This document shows, piece after piece, positions 7,243 through 15,703 of a DNA stretch of 64,000 nucleotides. Position numbers and translations under genes: made by a program. The first letter of the stretch is position 1. Each line of letters begins with the position of its first letter. Where the stretch lies: contig CAWJEW010000008.1 in assembly GCA_963842065.1 (NCBI GenBank), positions 334,945-398,944 of the forward strand. Reading direction: 5' to 3'. Under the pieces are notes generated by a model. That model searched no databases. It saw only the letters and a list, made by a program, of their open reading frames with translations, and had not been told where the DNA came from. The stretch is from CAITWD01 sp963842065 (GTDB taxonomy: Bacteria; Actinomycetota; Thermoleophilia; Miltoncostaeales; Miltoncostaeaceae).

Positions 7243-8064
7243 ATGGCCGGCCGCACGCCACACGCCGACACACCCGTCGACGACCACATCGTCTGGGGCG
7301 GTCATGCGACCGTGCGGATCGTCTTGGGGGGCGAGGCCGTTCTGACCGATCCGGTGCTGCGCCGCCGAGTGATGCACCTGCAGCGCGTGGTGCCGCTGGT
7401 CGAGGGCCTCGGCAACACGCTGCGCGCGGTGCTCATCTCGCACCTCCACCACGACCACCTCGACCTGGCCTCGCTGCGCATGCTGCCGGCCGACGCGGTG
7501 CTCGTCGTCCCGATCGGGGCGCGGTCCGCGCTCGGCCGTCGGACGCGCCAGCCGATCATCGAGCTCGCGCCCGGCGAGACGGCCGAGCTCGGAGCGCTGC
7601 GGGTGCGGGCGACCGTCGCGGCGCACGACGGCGGACGCCCGGGGCGCCGCGGGGTCAGCGCGCCGGCGGTCGGATATGTCGTCGAGCACGCGACGACGAC
7701 GGTCTACTTCGCCGGCGACACGGACATCTTTCCCGGTATGGCCGACATCGCGCCGCACCTCGATCTGGCGCTCGTGCCCGTCTGGGGATGGGGCCCGACG
7801 CTCGGTCCGGGCCACCTGGACCCCGAGCGCGCCGCCGACGCGCTTGTCCTATTGCGCCCGCGCATCGCGGTGCCGATCCACTGGGGGACCTATCGCCCCC
7901 TGCTCGGACGGGGCGCCCCGCATCCGCGCGCCGGCGCGCCGGAGACCCGTTTCCTGCAGGCGGCGGCCGTACGCGCGCCGGATGTCGCGGTGCGGATCAT
8001 CGCGCCGGGCGAGGTGCTCGCGCTGGCCGATGCGGCCCCGCCAGACCCGGCCCCGCTAGGCTGA
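7243..8064 (+). CDS. Metallo-beta-lactamase-fold hydrolase (UlaG/YfhB-like)
   Basis: 273 residues. The metal site begins in LISHLHHDHLDLASL, the family HxHxDH motif. A later ligand set sits in YFAGDTDIF, and the final His is in AVPIHWGTYRPLL. These motifs are those of the MBL-fold enzymes related to L-ascorbate-6-phosphate lactonase and NAPE-phospholipase D-like proteins, so a hydrolytic role is firm and the substrate is open. No ribosome site precedes the ATG. A -10-like TAGCCT at 7226-7231 would place the transcript start about five bases before it, suggesting nearly leaderless translation. The next gene starts five bases after the stop. Confidence 0.85.
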   Translation: MAGRTPHADTPVDDHIVWGGHATVRIVLGGEAVLTDPVLRRRVMHLQRVVPLVEGLGNTLRAVLISHLHHDHLDLASLRMLPADAVLVVPIGARSALGRRTRQPIIELAPGETAELGALRVRATVAAHDGGRPGRRGVSAPAVGYVVEHATTTVYFAGDTDIFPGMADIAPHLDLALVPVWGWGPTLGPGHLDPERAADALVLLRPRIAVPIHWGTYRPLLGRGAPHPRAGAPETRFLQAAAVRAPDVAVRIIAPGEVLALADAAPPDPAPLG

Positions 8065-8068
8065 ACGC

Positions 8069-9094
8069 GTGCAGATACCCGCTTCGATCCTCGATCTGAC
8101 GCCGGTGCCCGAAGGGGTGGGTGCGCGCGGCGCGATCCAGAACTCGATCGCGCTCGCCGAGTCGGCCGAGGTCTTTGGGTACCACCGCTATTGGGTGGCC
8201 GAGCACCACAACAGCCCCACCATGGCCTGCCCGTCGCCGGAGGTGATGATCGCCCACATCGCGTGTGCCACGAGCGCGATCCGGGTCGGCTCGGGCGGGG
8301 TCATGCTCCCGAACCACAGCCCGCTGCGGGTGGCCGAGGCGTTTCGCGTGCTTGAGGCGCTGCACCCGGGCCGCATCGACCTCGGGCTCGGGCGGGCGCC
8401 GGGCACGGACGCGCTGACGGCCTACGCGCTGCGGCGTGGCGCGGGTGCGCCGGAGGAGTTCCCGCAGCAGCTGGCGGAGTTACTGGCCTACACCGAGACG
8501 GGCTTTCCGAGCGACCATCCCTTCGCGGGGATCGTCGCCGAGCCGCGCGAGATCCGGCTCCCGCCGATCTGGATCCTCGGCTCGAGCGACTATGGGGCGC
8601 AGGTCGCCGCCGCGCTGGGCGTTGGGTTCGCGTTCGCGCGTCACCTGAACCCGCGTGGCGCCGCCGACGCGATTGCGCGCTATCGCGACGCCTTCCAGTC
8701 GGCGGGGCGCATCCCGGGACCGCGGGTCATCCTGGCGACCTCGGCGATTTGCGCCGACACCGGCCGTCGCGCGCACGACCTGGCGGCGTCGATGGCGCTC
8801 GGGGTCATCCGGCTGCGCTCGGGTCGGCCCGCGCCGCTGCCGACGCCCGAGGACGCGCTCGCATACGACTACAACGAACAGGAGCTCGACCAGGTGCGCC
8901 GCTATCGGCGGGCGCAGGTCGTGGGCACCGCCGACGAGGTGCGCGATGAGCTCGCCGAGCTCGTGCGCGAGACCGGTGCGGACGAGCTCATGCTCATGGC
9001 GATGGTGCACAGCCACCAGGAGCGTGTGCACTCGTACCGGCTGGTCGCCGAGGCCCTTGGGCTTGGCGCGTCGCGCGCGCCGGCTGCGCGGTAG
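8069..9094 (+). CDS. LLM-class flavin-dependent oxidoreductase (luciferase family, group 1)
   Basis: 341 residues of a luciferase-like TIM barrel. The start MQIPASILDLTPV is typical, followed by YHRYWVAEHHN, which is the signature of the group 1 (MsnO8-like) subfamily. IRVGSGGVMLPNHSPLRVAE and RIDLGLGRAPGTD are the flavin-site strands and WILGSSDYGAQVAAALG the later one. The reaction is a monooxygenation with reduced flavin; the substrate is unknown. The GTG start at 8069 is six bases after TAGGCT (8057-8062), again a leaderless pattern, so it may have its own promoter even though it follows the metallo-hydrolase closely. Confidence 0.88.
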   Translation: MQIPASILDLTPVPEGVGARGAIQNSIALAESAEVFGYHRYWVAEHHNSPTMACPSPEVMIAHIACATSAIRVGSGGVMLPNHSPLRVAEAFRVLEALHPGRIDLGLGRAPGTDALTAYALRRGAGAPEEFPQQLAELLAYTETGFPSDHPFAGIVAEPREIRLPPIWILGSSDYGAQVAAALGVGFAFARHLNPRGAADAIARYRDAFQSAGRIPGPRVILATSAICADTGRRAHDLAASMALGVIRLRSGRPAPLPTPEDALAYDYNEQELDQVRRYRRAQVVGTADEVRDELAELVRETGADELMLMAMVHSHQERVHSYRLVAEALGLGASRAPAAR

Positions 9095-9237
9095 CTCCCG
9101 CGGCGGCGTGCGATGTCCGGCGGTCCATGGTCTGTGCGGCGACAGGAGACATCGCCTGAGGCGCGAACCATCACAGCACCACGGTCGCGCCCGTCGGCGT
9201 GCGCGCCGCCGCGACGTGCAACACCCCGGGGAGACGC

Positions 9238-10092
9238 ATGATTTCGTATTTCCAGGCGATCGTGCTGGGCATCGTCCAGGGCGTGACCGAACCGTTTCCG
9301 GTCTCGAGTCTTGGCCACGCCGTGATCGTCCCGGCGCTGTTCGGCTGGAACCTGACCCAGCACAACGACAAGTTCGTCACGTTCCTGGTCGCGACGCACT
9401 TCGCGACGGCGCTGGTGTTTCTGGCTATCTTCTGGGACGACTGGGTCCGGGTCGTCACGGGGCTGGTGCGCTCGATCGCGCACCGCGGGATCGAGCCCGA
9501 CGACACCGACGCCCGCCTGGGCTGGCTGTTGGTCATCGGCACCGTGCCGGCGGGGATTATCGGGCTGGCGCTGCAGCACCAGCTGGAGACGCTGTTCGAC
9601 AACGCCCAGCTGGTCGCGGGGATTCTGATCCTCAACGGCCTGATGCTGTTGTACGCGGAGTCGCGCCGCCGCCGTGCCCGGGTCGAGGAGGTCGACGACG
9701 ACGCGCGGCTCGCCCGCAGCCTGACCACCAAGTCGGCCGCCGGCATCGGTCTTGCCCAGGCGCTGGCGCTGATCCCGGGCTTCTCGCGCTCCGGCGCCAC
9801 GATGAGCGGCGGGTTGCTCCAGGGGCTCTCGCACCGCGACGCGGCACGCTTTTCCTTCCTGCTCGCGACGCCGATCATCCTTGCGGCAGCGCTGTACAAA
9901 CTGCCCGGCCTGCTCGGTTCGGCGGGCAGCGGCATCCGGGGCCAGGCACTCGTCGGCGCGATCGCCGCGGCCGTTGCGGCCTGGCTGAGCGTGCGCTTCC
10001 TGCTGCGGTTCTTCGAGACGAACCGTCTGACCCCGTTCGGGATCTACTGCATCGTGGCCGGCGCGGTGTCGCTAGTCTGGCTGACCGTGTAG
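9238..10092 (+). CDS. uppP: Undecaprenyl-diphosphatase
   Basis: 284 residues with several membrane helices; the family is usually 260-290. The first catalytic segment reads VQGVTEPFPVSSLGHAVIVP, where most homologues have EF-LPVSSSGH. The second is PGFSRSGATMSGGLL, carrying the conserved Ser-Arg-Ser. It recycles the lipid carrier of peptidoglycan synthesis by removing a phosphate from undecaprenyl diphosphate. The ATG at 9238 follows GGGGAG. The 143-bp leader contains an 8-bp inverted repeat (GCGATGTC/GACATCGC, about 9116-9157) of unknown role. A terminator hairpin follows. Confidence 0.92.
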   Translation: MISYFQAIVLGIVQGVTEPFPVSSLGHAVIVPALFGWNLTQHNDKFVTFLVATHFATALVFLAIFWDDWVRVVTGLVRSIAHRGIEPDDTDARLGWLLVIGTVPAGIIGLALQHQLETLFDNAQLVAGILILNGLMLLYAESRRRRARVEEVDDDARLARSLTTKSAAGIGLAQALALIPGFSRSGATMSGGLLQGLSHRDAARFSFLLATPIILAAALYKLPGLLGSAGSGIRGQALVGAIAAAVAAWLSVRFLLRFFETNRLTPFGIYCIVAGAVSLVWLTV

Positions 10093-10101
10093 GGCACGCG
10101 G

Positions 10102-10134
10102 CGCGCACACACCGGACGGTCCGGTGTGTGCGCG
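10102..10134. terminator. Bidirectional terminator hairpin between uppP and pstS
   Basis: A perfect 16-bp inverted repeat (10102-10117 against 10119-10134, CGCGCACACACCGGAC) lies between the convergent uppP and pstS stop codons. There is no T-run, so it may act with Rho or simply protect transcript ends. Confidence 0.65.
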
Positions 10135-10141
10135 GGCAAAC

Positions 10142-11227
10142 CTAGCTGAGTTTGCCGACCTGCGTCTTGGCGGCGCTGAGGATCGACGAGGGCAGCGGCG
10201 CGTCCCCGAGGGCGGTCAGCGCGTTCTGCGCCGTTGAGCCGTAGGCGTAGTTCAGGAAGCTCTGGGTGCCTGCCAGGGCCTTGGACATGCCAGCCTGCTG
10301 GTAGTTGCTGTATCCGAGCACGAAGGTGGTGATCGTGATCGGGTACGCGCCCGTCCCGCTCGAGTTGAGCAGGCTCTTCTGGAGGGCTGTCGGGTTGATT
10401 GGCTGGCTCACCGTGGCGGTGGTGCCGGCCGCGGTGGTCGACGCGACGGTCGGCGCGACGTAGGTGCCGTTCGGTGCCTTGACCTTGGCGAGCAGGCCCT
10501 GGTCGGCGGCGCTGAGCACATCGGCGTAATCGGCGTAGCCGATCGAGTTGGCGTTGCTCTTGACGCACTGCAGGACGCCGGGATTCTTCGGTGAGGCGAT
10601 GATGTGCGGGGCGGTCCAGGTCGGCAGCTTGTTCGCCGTGCCGACCTTCTTCACGAACGTGGCGCTCTCGACGGCGAGGTAGCCCGAGAAGTTCGAGCTG
10701 GTGCCCGAGGAGTCGGCACGCACGCAGACGGTGATCGGGGCGTTCGGGAACGTCACCCCGGGGTTGTCGGCGGCGATCTCCGACGAGTTCCAGTTGGTGA
10801 CCGTGCCGTCGAAGATGTCGGCGAGCGTCGTTCCCGAGAATTGGAGGTTCGTGGCGCCGGTGACGTTGGCTGGAACGCCAATCGCCCCGAGGAATGTCGG
10901 GAAGTACACCGGGGTGACCCCGTTGCGGGTCTTGGCGAGGGTCGCGAGCTCGGACGGCGTGAGGGGCGAGTCGGTCGCGCCCCAATCGACGACGCCGTTC
11001 GTGAAGTCGGTGATCCCGCCGCCGGAGCCCTTCGAGATGTACGTGCACAGCTTCGAGTTCGTGCACCACGTTTGGTAGGGAAGGGCCGCGAAGCTGCTGC
11101 CGCTGCCGGTGCTCTTCGCGCCGGACGACGACGAGCTGCTGCCACACCCGGCAACCGCGAGGGCCGCGCCGGCCACGATCGCGGCGCCAAAGAGCACCGT
11201 GCGGCGGTTGCGCTTGGATCGATCCAT
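10142..11227 (-). CDS. pstS: Phosphate ABC transporter substrate-binding lipoprotein
   Basis: 361 residues. A basic start (MDRSKRNRRTVLFG), a hydrophobic stretch and the lipobox LAVAGC give a lipoprotein anchored at about Cys28, followed by a Ser-rich linker. The PBP-like domain shows DFTNGVVDWGATDSPLT, VTGATNLQFSGTTLADIFDG, the ligand loop RADSSGTSSNFSGYL and NSIGYADYADVL, all PstS landmarks. It binds inorganic phosphate outside the membrane. The ATG at 11227 has GGAGG eight bases upstream. No pstC, pstA or pstB is adjacent; the gene is a monocistron closed by the hairpin at 10102-10134. A PHO-box array lies 100-140 bp upstream. Confidence 0.92.
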   Translation of the reverse strand: MDRSKRNRRTVLFGAAIVAGAALAVAGCGSSSSSSGAKSTGSGSSFAALPYQTWCTNSKLCTYISKGSGGGITDFTNGVVDWGATDSPLTPSELATLAKTRNGVTPVYFPTFLGAIGVPANVTGATNLQFSGTTLADIFDGTVTNWNSSEIAADNPGVTFPNAPITVCVRADSSGTSSNFSGYLAVESATFVKKVGTANKLPTWTAPHIIASPKNPGVLQCVKSNANSIGYADYADVLSAADQGLLAKVKAPNGTYVAPTVASTTAAGTTATVSQPINPTALQKSLLNSSGTGAYPITITTFVLGYSNYQQAGMSKALAGTQSFLNYAYGSTAQNALTALGDAPLPSSILSAAKTQVGKLS

Positions 11228-11327
11228 TCGGACGTCCCTCCATGATTCGATCGGGGTTTCGATGCGCAGCCCGCGTCTGCTGGCTGCGGAGTCCGGGTCG
11301 AGCGTAACCAGCGCAGGTCGCAGAAAT

Positions 11328-11366
11328 GTGAAAATGCACGTCATCAATTGTGAACCGATCGTGAAC
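11328..11366 (-). promoter_or_regulatory. PHO box array (PhoP operator) upstream of pstS
   Basis: Plus-strand GTGAAA at 11328, GTGAAC at 11350 and GTGAAC at 11361 are phased at exact multiples of 11 bp, with a weak unit at 11339. Read in pstS orientation they are GTTCAC/TTTCAC direct repeats, the actinobacterial PhoP box pattern. A TTACGC -10-like element lies about 20 bp downstream (11307-11302), so the last repeat occupies the -35 region, as in activated Pho promoters. Confidence 0.75.
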
Positions 11367-11438
11367 GTCGGCGCTTCCGCTCGCGACTCGTTTGCAGACG
11401 TGTCACAGACGACGGCGACGAGCGCGGGAGGTTGGCCC

Positions 11439-12294
11439 ATGGACGCGCGTGTGCACAGCGATGGCGACCCGCACACGCGCGGCGACGAGCAGCCGGCGAG
11501 CGCCCTCTGCGCGCGCGGGCTGCCCTTGGAGGGCAACCGCTGGTTCGTCAGCCTCGGCGACGCGCCCGACACACACGACTGGCGGGCATCGAATGCGCCT
11601 GGGCCCCGGGAGATGGGCACGGGCGACGACGGCGACGCCGTGCCGGCGCACACGCCGTTTGCCGCGGTGGGCGGCTCCTGCGACGCGCGCGTGCCGGCAG
11701 AGCTGGTGCTCGGAGGCGCCGCCGGGGATCTGTTTGTCGCGCGCGTCGCGGGCAACGTCCCCGGAACGTGGTCGATCGGCAGCATCGATCTCGCCGCCGA
11801 CACGCGTGCCACCATGCGCCTGCCGGCGGTCATCGGGCACACCGGCTGCCAGGCCGTCGGCGCGGCGGTGGACGGGTCCCTGGCCCCGGCGAGCGAGCTC
11901 GGCCTCGCCGCCCGGCTGCCACCGCGCGCGATCATCGACAGCCTGCTGCCGGCGGTCATCTGCGCGCGGGCGGCGATGGGCGAGGTTTACCTCGCGCAGG
12001 TCATCGCGCGCCCGGGGATATCGACACACGCTCGTCGAGCTCTCGGTGAGCGTGGACGCCGCCCTGACGGCCAACGCGCTGGGCCAAAGCTTTGCCGCGC
12101 GGCTCGGCGCGACGCTCGACGTGGTTTATGGCGTGTCCAGCCCGACCAACCGTATCGTCGGCCTGCCCACGGACACCGACGGCCCAGGCCGGGCGGCGGC
12201 GCTGGCCCGTCCGCCCAAGGAGGAATCCGATGTCGTCCCGCTCGGCAGGCAGGTCGGCGGGAGCCAGTTCATCGCCACGTTGATCGCCAGGTAA
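11439..12294 (+). pseudogene. Beta-class carbonic anhydrase, frameshifted
   Basis: The first frame (ATG 11439, GGGAGG seven bases upstream) carries EGNRWFVSLG, SCDARVPAELV, AGDLFVARVAGNVPG and LPAVIGHTGCQAVGAAVDG, the order of beta-carbonic anhydrases. After about 12010 the homology moves to another frame, with LVELSVSVDAALTANALG and ATLDVVYGVSSPTNRIVG, ending at 12294. The first zinc-ligand motif normally reads C-x-D-x-R (CSDSR), but here it is S-C-D-A-R, shifting the Cys by one residue; the His-x-x-Cys pair (HTGC) is intact. Enzymes of this family hydrate CO2. A frameshift plus a displaced ligand make function unlikely unless the read is wrong. Confidence 0.75.
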
Positions 12295-12454
12295 CCGGGG
12301 GTTCGCCATCCCATAACGCGCCTCACAGTGCGCTCCCAGCGTCCGTTGTTAGCGTCGCCGACAGGACGAGATCGGCCGTCGTGCGGAACGGCGACATGTG
12401 GGGTGCACGGGTGCGAGACGTCGGGACATGTCGGATGGCGAGGAAGGGGCGCCC

Positions 12455-13171
12455 GTGAGCGTGACGAGCCCCGCCAAGATCCTGGAGCAGGCCCGCGGCC
12501 ACGAACCCGGAGACGGTCGGGGCACGGACGGCAACGAGCGTCTGACGGCCCTCACCGGCAGCCTGTTGTTCGTGCTGCTGGCCGCCGAGGGCGTCACGAT
12601 CCTGGCGCTGCACAACTTCCTGACCGCGCACGTGTTCATCGGCGTGTTGCTGATCCCGCCGATCCTGCTCAAGCTCGGCTCGACCGGATACCGGTTCGTG
12701 CGCTACTACAGCCGCGATGCCGCCTATCGGGCGGCGGGCCCGCCGATCACGCCGATGCGGATCCTGGCGCCGTTTCTGGTGCTGCTGACGTTGATCGTGT
12801 TGGCCAGCGGCGTCGCACTCGTCATCTCCGGCACGCGCAACGGGAACCCGCTGCTGTTCATCCACAAGGCGAGCTTCGTGCTGTGGTTGATCGTCGCTGC
12901 GATCCACGTCCTCTACTACCTGGTGCGGACCCCGCGCATCCTGCGCGCTGAAGTGGTCCCGTCCCGCCGCCGGCGCGGCGTCGCGAACCGAGGCCTGCGC
13001 TTTGCCGCGCTCGCCGGTGCCATGGTGGTCGGTGTCGGCCTCGGGTTTGCGTTCATCCCGGTCGCCCACACCTGGGAAGCCAAGAACCCCCGTGGCCACA
13101 CCGGGCGTGCCGGCATCGTGCAGGTCGCCCGGGCGCAGTCGGTGCCGAGCCGGGGGCCGGCGCGAGGCTGA
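12455..13171 (+). CDS. Four-helix membrane protein with His pairs (cytochrome b561/DUF4405-like)
   Basis: 238 residues from a GTG preceded by GAGGAAGGGG; an in-frame ATG at 12428 is an alternative. Four hydrophobic helices lie at about 25-50, 95-120, 130-155 and 180-205. His residues inside or at the ends of helices (LALHNFLTAHVFIG, LLFIHKASFVLWL, VAAIHVLYYLV) are spaced as heme ligands are in small b-type cytochromes. A soluble C-terminal tail of about 35 residues follows. The assignment rests on this topology rather than a family-specific motif. Electron-transfer function is inference. Confidence 0.5.
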   Translation: MSVTSPAKILEQARGHEPGDGRGTDGNERLTALTGSLLFVLLAAEGVTILALHNFLTAHVFIGVLLIPPILLKLGSTGYRFVRYYSRDAAYRAAGPPITPMRILAPFLVLLTLIVLASGVALVISGTRNGNPLLFIHKASFVLWLIVAAIHVLYYLVRTPRILRAEVVPSRRRRGVANRGLRFAALAGAMVVGVGLGFAFIPVAHTWEAKNPRGHTGRAGIVQVARAQSVPSRGPARG

Positions 13172-13400
13172 GCGCGGGCATCACCGCGTCTAGGCTGGCC
13201 CGCGCCCGACGGCTGCGGGCCGCGATACCCGCTCCTTCGAGGTCGGCGACGACCTCCGTCAGTCGGTCCGACAGCACGCGCACGGTGCGTCCGGTCAGGG
13301 GCACCCGCCAGCCGTTGGCATCCAGTGCATCGCGCGCACCGCTCCGCCGGTCCGCGCGCACCTCGATGATCTGACGACCATCGACGACGCAGTCGATCAT
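13053..13400 (-). CDS. Doubtful small ORF
   Basis: 115 codons starting MIDCVVDGRQIIEVRADRRS, 20 bases after the stop of the FG-GAP gene. The first 75 residues have normal composition (LDANGWRVPLTGRTVRVLS). The last 40 are Pro/Ala/Arg-rich and overlap the end of the convergent membrane-protein gene by 119 bp, suggesting read-through past a lost stop. There is no ribosome site and no recognisable family. Confidence 0.25.
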   Translation of the reverse strand: MIDCVVDGRQIIEVRADRRSGARDALDANGWRVPLTGRTVRVLSDRLTEVVADLEGAGIAARSRRARASLDAVMPALSLAPAPGSAPTAPGRPARCRHARCGHGGSWLPRCGRPG

Positions 13401-13419
13401 CCGGCGCGGTCGCGATGCG

Positions 13420-14862
13420 TCAGCCCGTGCGCACCCCGTAGACGATTGCGATGCCGTTGCCCCTGGCGGCGCCGCGCGCGCCGACGATCAGCGAGCGCGC
13501 AGTGTCTTCGAGCGCGATGACGGTGCCAAACAGCGCCGTGCCGGAGGCCGAGATGATGTGCGTTCGGTCCCATCGACTGCGCGAGCGGACATACGCGACG
13601 ACAGCGCCTCGGCCGTCGTGGGCGTAGGGCGCGCCCACGACCACCGTCCCGGCACTCGCCGCCAGGGCCACGGACGTTCCGAAGGCCGCGCCGACGTCGT
13701 CGCCGGCGGTCATGGCGATGGGATTGCGCAGCGCGCAGGCGAGGACCCAGGTGGTTCCCCGGCGCACGAAGACTCCGACCGAGCCGTGGCCGCCTCCGGC
13801 GGCCGGCGCGCCCACGGCGATCGCCACGTCGTCCGGCGAGATAGCCACCGAGCGTCCGAGCTGACCGCCAAGACGGCGCGTTGATGCGAGCACCCGGATG
13901 AGCAAATTGCCTCCGTGGCGGCGGCAGGCGTACCCGGCGCGGGCGAACACCCAGGCGGCCCCGCCCCCGCGCGCATCGGGCGCGCCGACGACTCCGGTCG
14001 TCCCGCCGCCGGCGAGGGCGACCGACCAGCCAAAAAGATCGCCCGTCCGCGCAGCGGGATCGGTCATGGTCCCGTCCAGCGCCCACAGCGCCCCGGAGCG
14101 CCCAGAGGCGTAGACGGCCCCGCTGCTGATTCGCGCGCCGGGTGCCCCAACCAGCACCGTGGCGCCGTTCCCCGACACGGCGACGGCCCGCCCGAACAGG
14201 TCGCCGGGCGCACCGCCCGGATCGAGGAGCATGCGCTGCGCGGCCCAGCGTGTTCCGGTGCGGGTGCATACCGTCGCGTAGCCAACAGCCCCGTCGGCCC
14301 AGACGACGAGCGTCGCGCCGTTGTGCGAACGCGCGACCGACGCGCCGTACGCGTCCCGGGCTGCAAGTCCCGCGTTGGCGATCACCTGCCGCCGGACCCA
14401 ATGCCCGTCAGCCCGAGCGTAGATCGCCACCAACCCGGTGCCATCCGCCGCGTCGGGACTGCCCACGGCGAGCGTCCCGCCGTCACCGGAGATCGCGACG
14501 GCATTCCCAAAACCGGCGAGTTGCCCCGTGCCGGGATAGGCGATCGTGACCTGGCGCGACCAGCCGATTGCCGGTGCGCAGGTGACGGCGATGAGCGAAC
14601 CCACAAACGACGCCAACCCCGACCATCGTCCGCCGCGCGCGCTCGGCAGAGGGAGGGGTGATGTGGTTCGTGGCGATACGCATGCGGTGCCCCTGTCGTG
14701 CAGTTCGCTGCCGGAGCGGTGCCCCCAAACCGTAGCGCCGGTCCGCTCGTTCTCGGCGACGATGGGATTGGCATCACGGCAATCGGCAGCCTCGTGTCTC
14801 GGGGTAGACGCCGTGCCACAGCCGTCGAATCGGTCACGGAGTTCGTGTCGTGGAAGCGGCAC
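13420..14862 (-). CDS. Secreted seven-bladed FG-GAP beta-propeller protein
   Basis: Up to 480 residues. After an unconvincing 75-residue lead comes a hydrophobic export segment (LASFVGSLIAVTCAPAIGWS); the true start may be a TTG or GTG close to it, since the GTG at 14862 has no ribosome site. Seven repeats of about 45-55 residues follow, each of the form FGxSVALSGDGxTLxVGAPxA, for example LFGRAVAVSGNGATVLVGAP and AFGTSVALAASAGTVVVGAP. Seven FG-GAP units make an integrin-alpha-like propeller, generally used for extracellular binding. Calcium-site residues (D-x-D-x-D) are mostly absent. Partner and role are unknown. A secreted lipoprotein gene lies just upstream on the same strand. Confidence 0.7.
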   Translation of the reverse strand: MPLPRHELRDRFDGCGTASTPRHEAADCRDANPIVAENERTGATVWGHRSGSELHDRGTACVSPRTTSPLPLPSARGGRWSGLASFVGSLIAVTCAPAIGWSRQVTIAYPGTGQLAGFGNAVAISGDGGTLAVGSPDAADGTGLVAIYARADGHWVRRQVIANAGLAARDAYGASVARSHNGATLVVWADGAVGYATVCTRTGTRWAAQRMLLDPGGAPGDLFGRAVAVSGNGATVLVGAPGARISSGAVYASGRSGALWALDGTMTDPAARTGDLFGWSVALAGGGTTGVVGAPDARGGGAAWVFARAGYACRRHGGNLLIRVLASTRRLGGQLGRSVAISPDDVAIAVGAPAAGGGHGSVGVFVRRGTTWVLACALRNPIAMTAGDDVGAAFGTSVALAASAGTVVVGAPYAHDGRGAVVAYVRSRSRWDRTHIISASGTALFGTVIALEDTARSLIVGARGAARGNGIAIVYGVRTG

Positions 14863-14958
14863 CGCCGATGCAACAGGTCACTGAGATCGAGCTGCCGACG
14901 CGTCCGCGTCCGGCAGAGACCCCGGGCCGCGCAACCTCGACCGTAAAGACGGTGCCCG

Positions 14959-15552
14959 TCAGACGCGCGGCAGGATCGAGGTGGCCAACTGCTTCTCGGC
15001 AGCGAGCGAGGGCGCGGCGCCAGCCGGAGCGACCGCGACGCGCAGGTAGGTGTCCCCCTTGAGCACGCTTAGCGACGCGTAACCGTCGTAGAACGCCTCG
15101 TCGCCATAGCCGGAGATCGCTTGCGCGTGCACCACGGGCGAGGACTTGTAGGCGTTGTACCACTTGGTGGCATTCGGCCCCGTGACGACCACGACCCGCA
15201 CGGTGTCGGGCTGTGCGATGTTGGGCGTGCGAAGGGCGGGCGCTGACGGGCCATAGAACACGCAGGCAAGACCGCCCTCGACCGTGGCGTTGCCGAGCAC
15301 GCCCGCCGACACCGACTGGCCGAGCGCGGCAGCCGCTTCGGGTGTCGTTACCACGGTGCACGAGTTGAAGTTGCCCGAGACGGTCGTCGAGCTGCCCGGT
15401 GTGGTCGTCGCGGACGGCGTGGTCGTCGTTGCGGCGGCGTGAGTCGTCGCGGAGGTCGTCGCCGACGATGACGATGACGACCCGCAGCCGGCCAGGATGA
15501 GCACTGCAGACGACGTTCCGGCGAGCGCGACGAGCGCGGGACGCACCCTCAT
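14959..15552 (-). CDS. DUF3558-like lipoprotein
   Basis: 197 residues, ATG at 15552 with AAGGAG nine bases upstream. The signal peptide ends in VLILAGCGSSSSSS, a lipobox with Cys about residue 22, followed by a 35-residue Ser/Thr/Ala linker. The mature domain begins FNSCTVVTTPEAAAALGQSV and contains LACVFYGPSAP, VVVVTGPNATKWYNAY and GYGDEAFYDGYASLSVLKGD. The C-x-h and Y/F-GDEAF pattern is that of the actinobacterial DUF3558 group of surface lipoproteins. Function is unknown. It could share a transcript with the FG-GAP gene 97 bp downstream. Confidence 0.65.
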   Translation of the reverse strand: MRVRPALVALAGTSSAVLILAGCGSSSSSSATTSATTHAAATTTTPSATTTPGSSTTVSGNFNSCTVVTTPEAAAALGQSVSAGVLGNATVEGGLACVFYGPSAPALRTPNIAQPDTVRVVVVTGPNATKWYNAYKSSPVVHAQAISGYGDEAFYDGYASLSVLKGDTYLRVAVAPAGAAPSLAAEKQLATSILPRV

Positions 15553-15703
15553 TTGGACTCCTTCGCGAAATGCGGCCGTGCGATGCTGTCGGGAACGGTC
15601 GCCACCGGTGCCGCCGGCACCGCAGCTGGTCGGGCATCCCGGCCGGGCAGAGAGTGCGCGCACTAACGACGGTCGTTATGTATCGACCACCGCGCTGGCA
15701 TCC

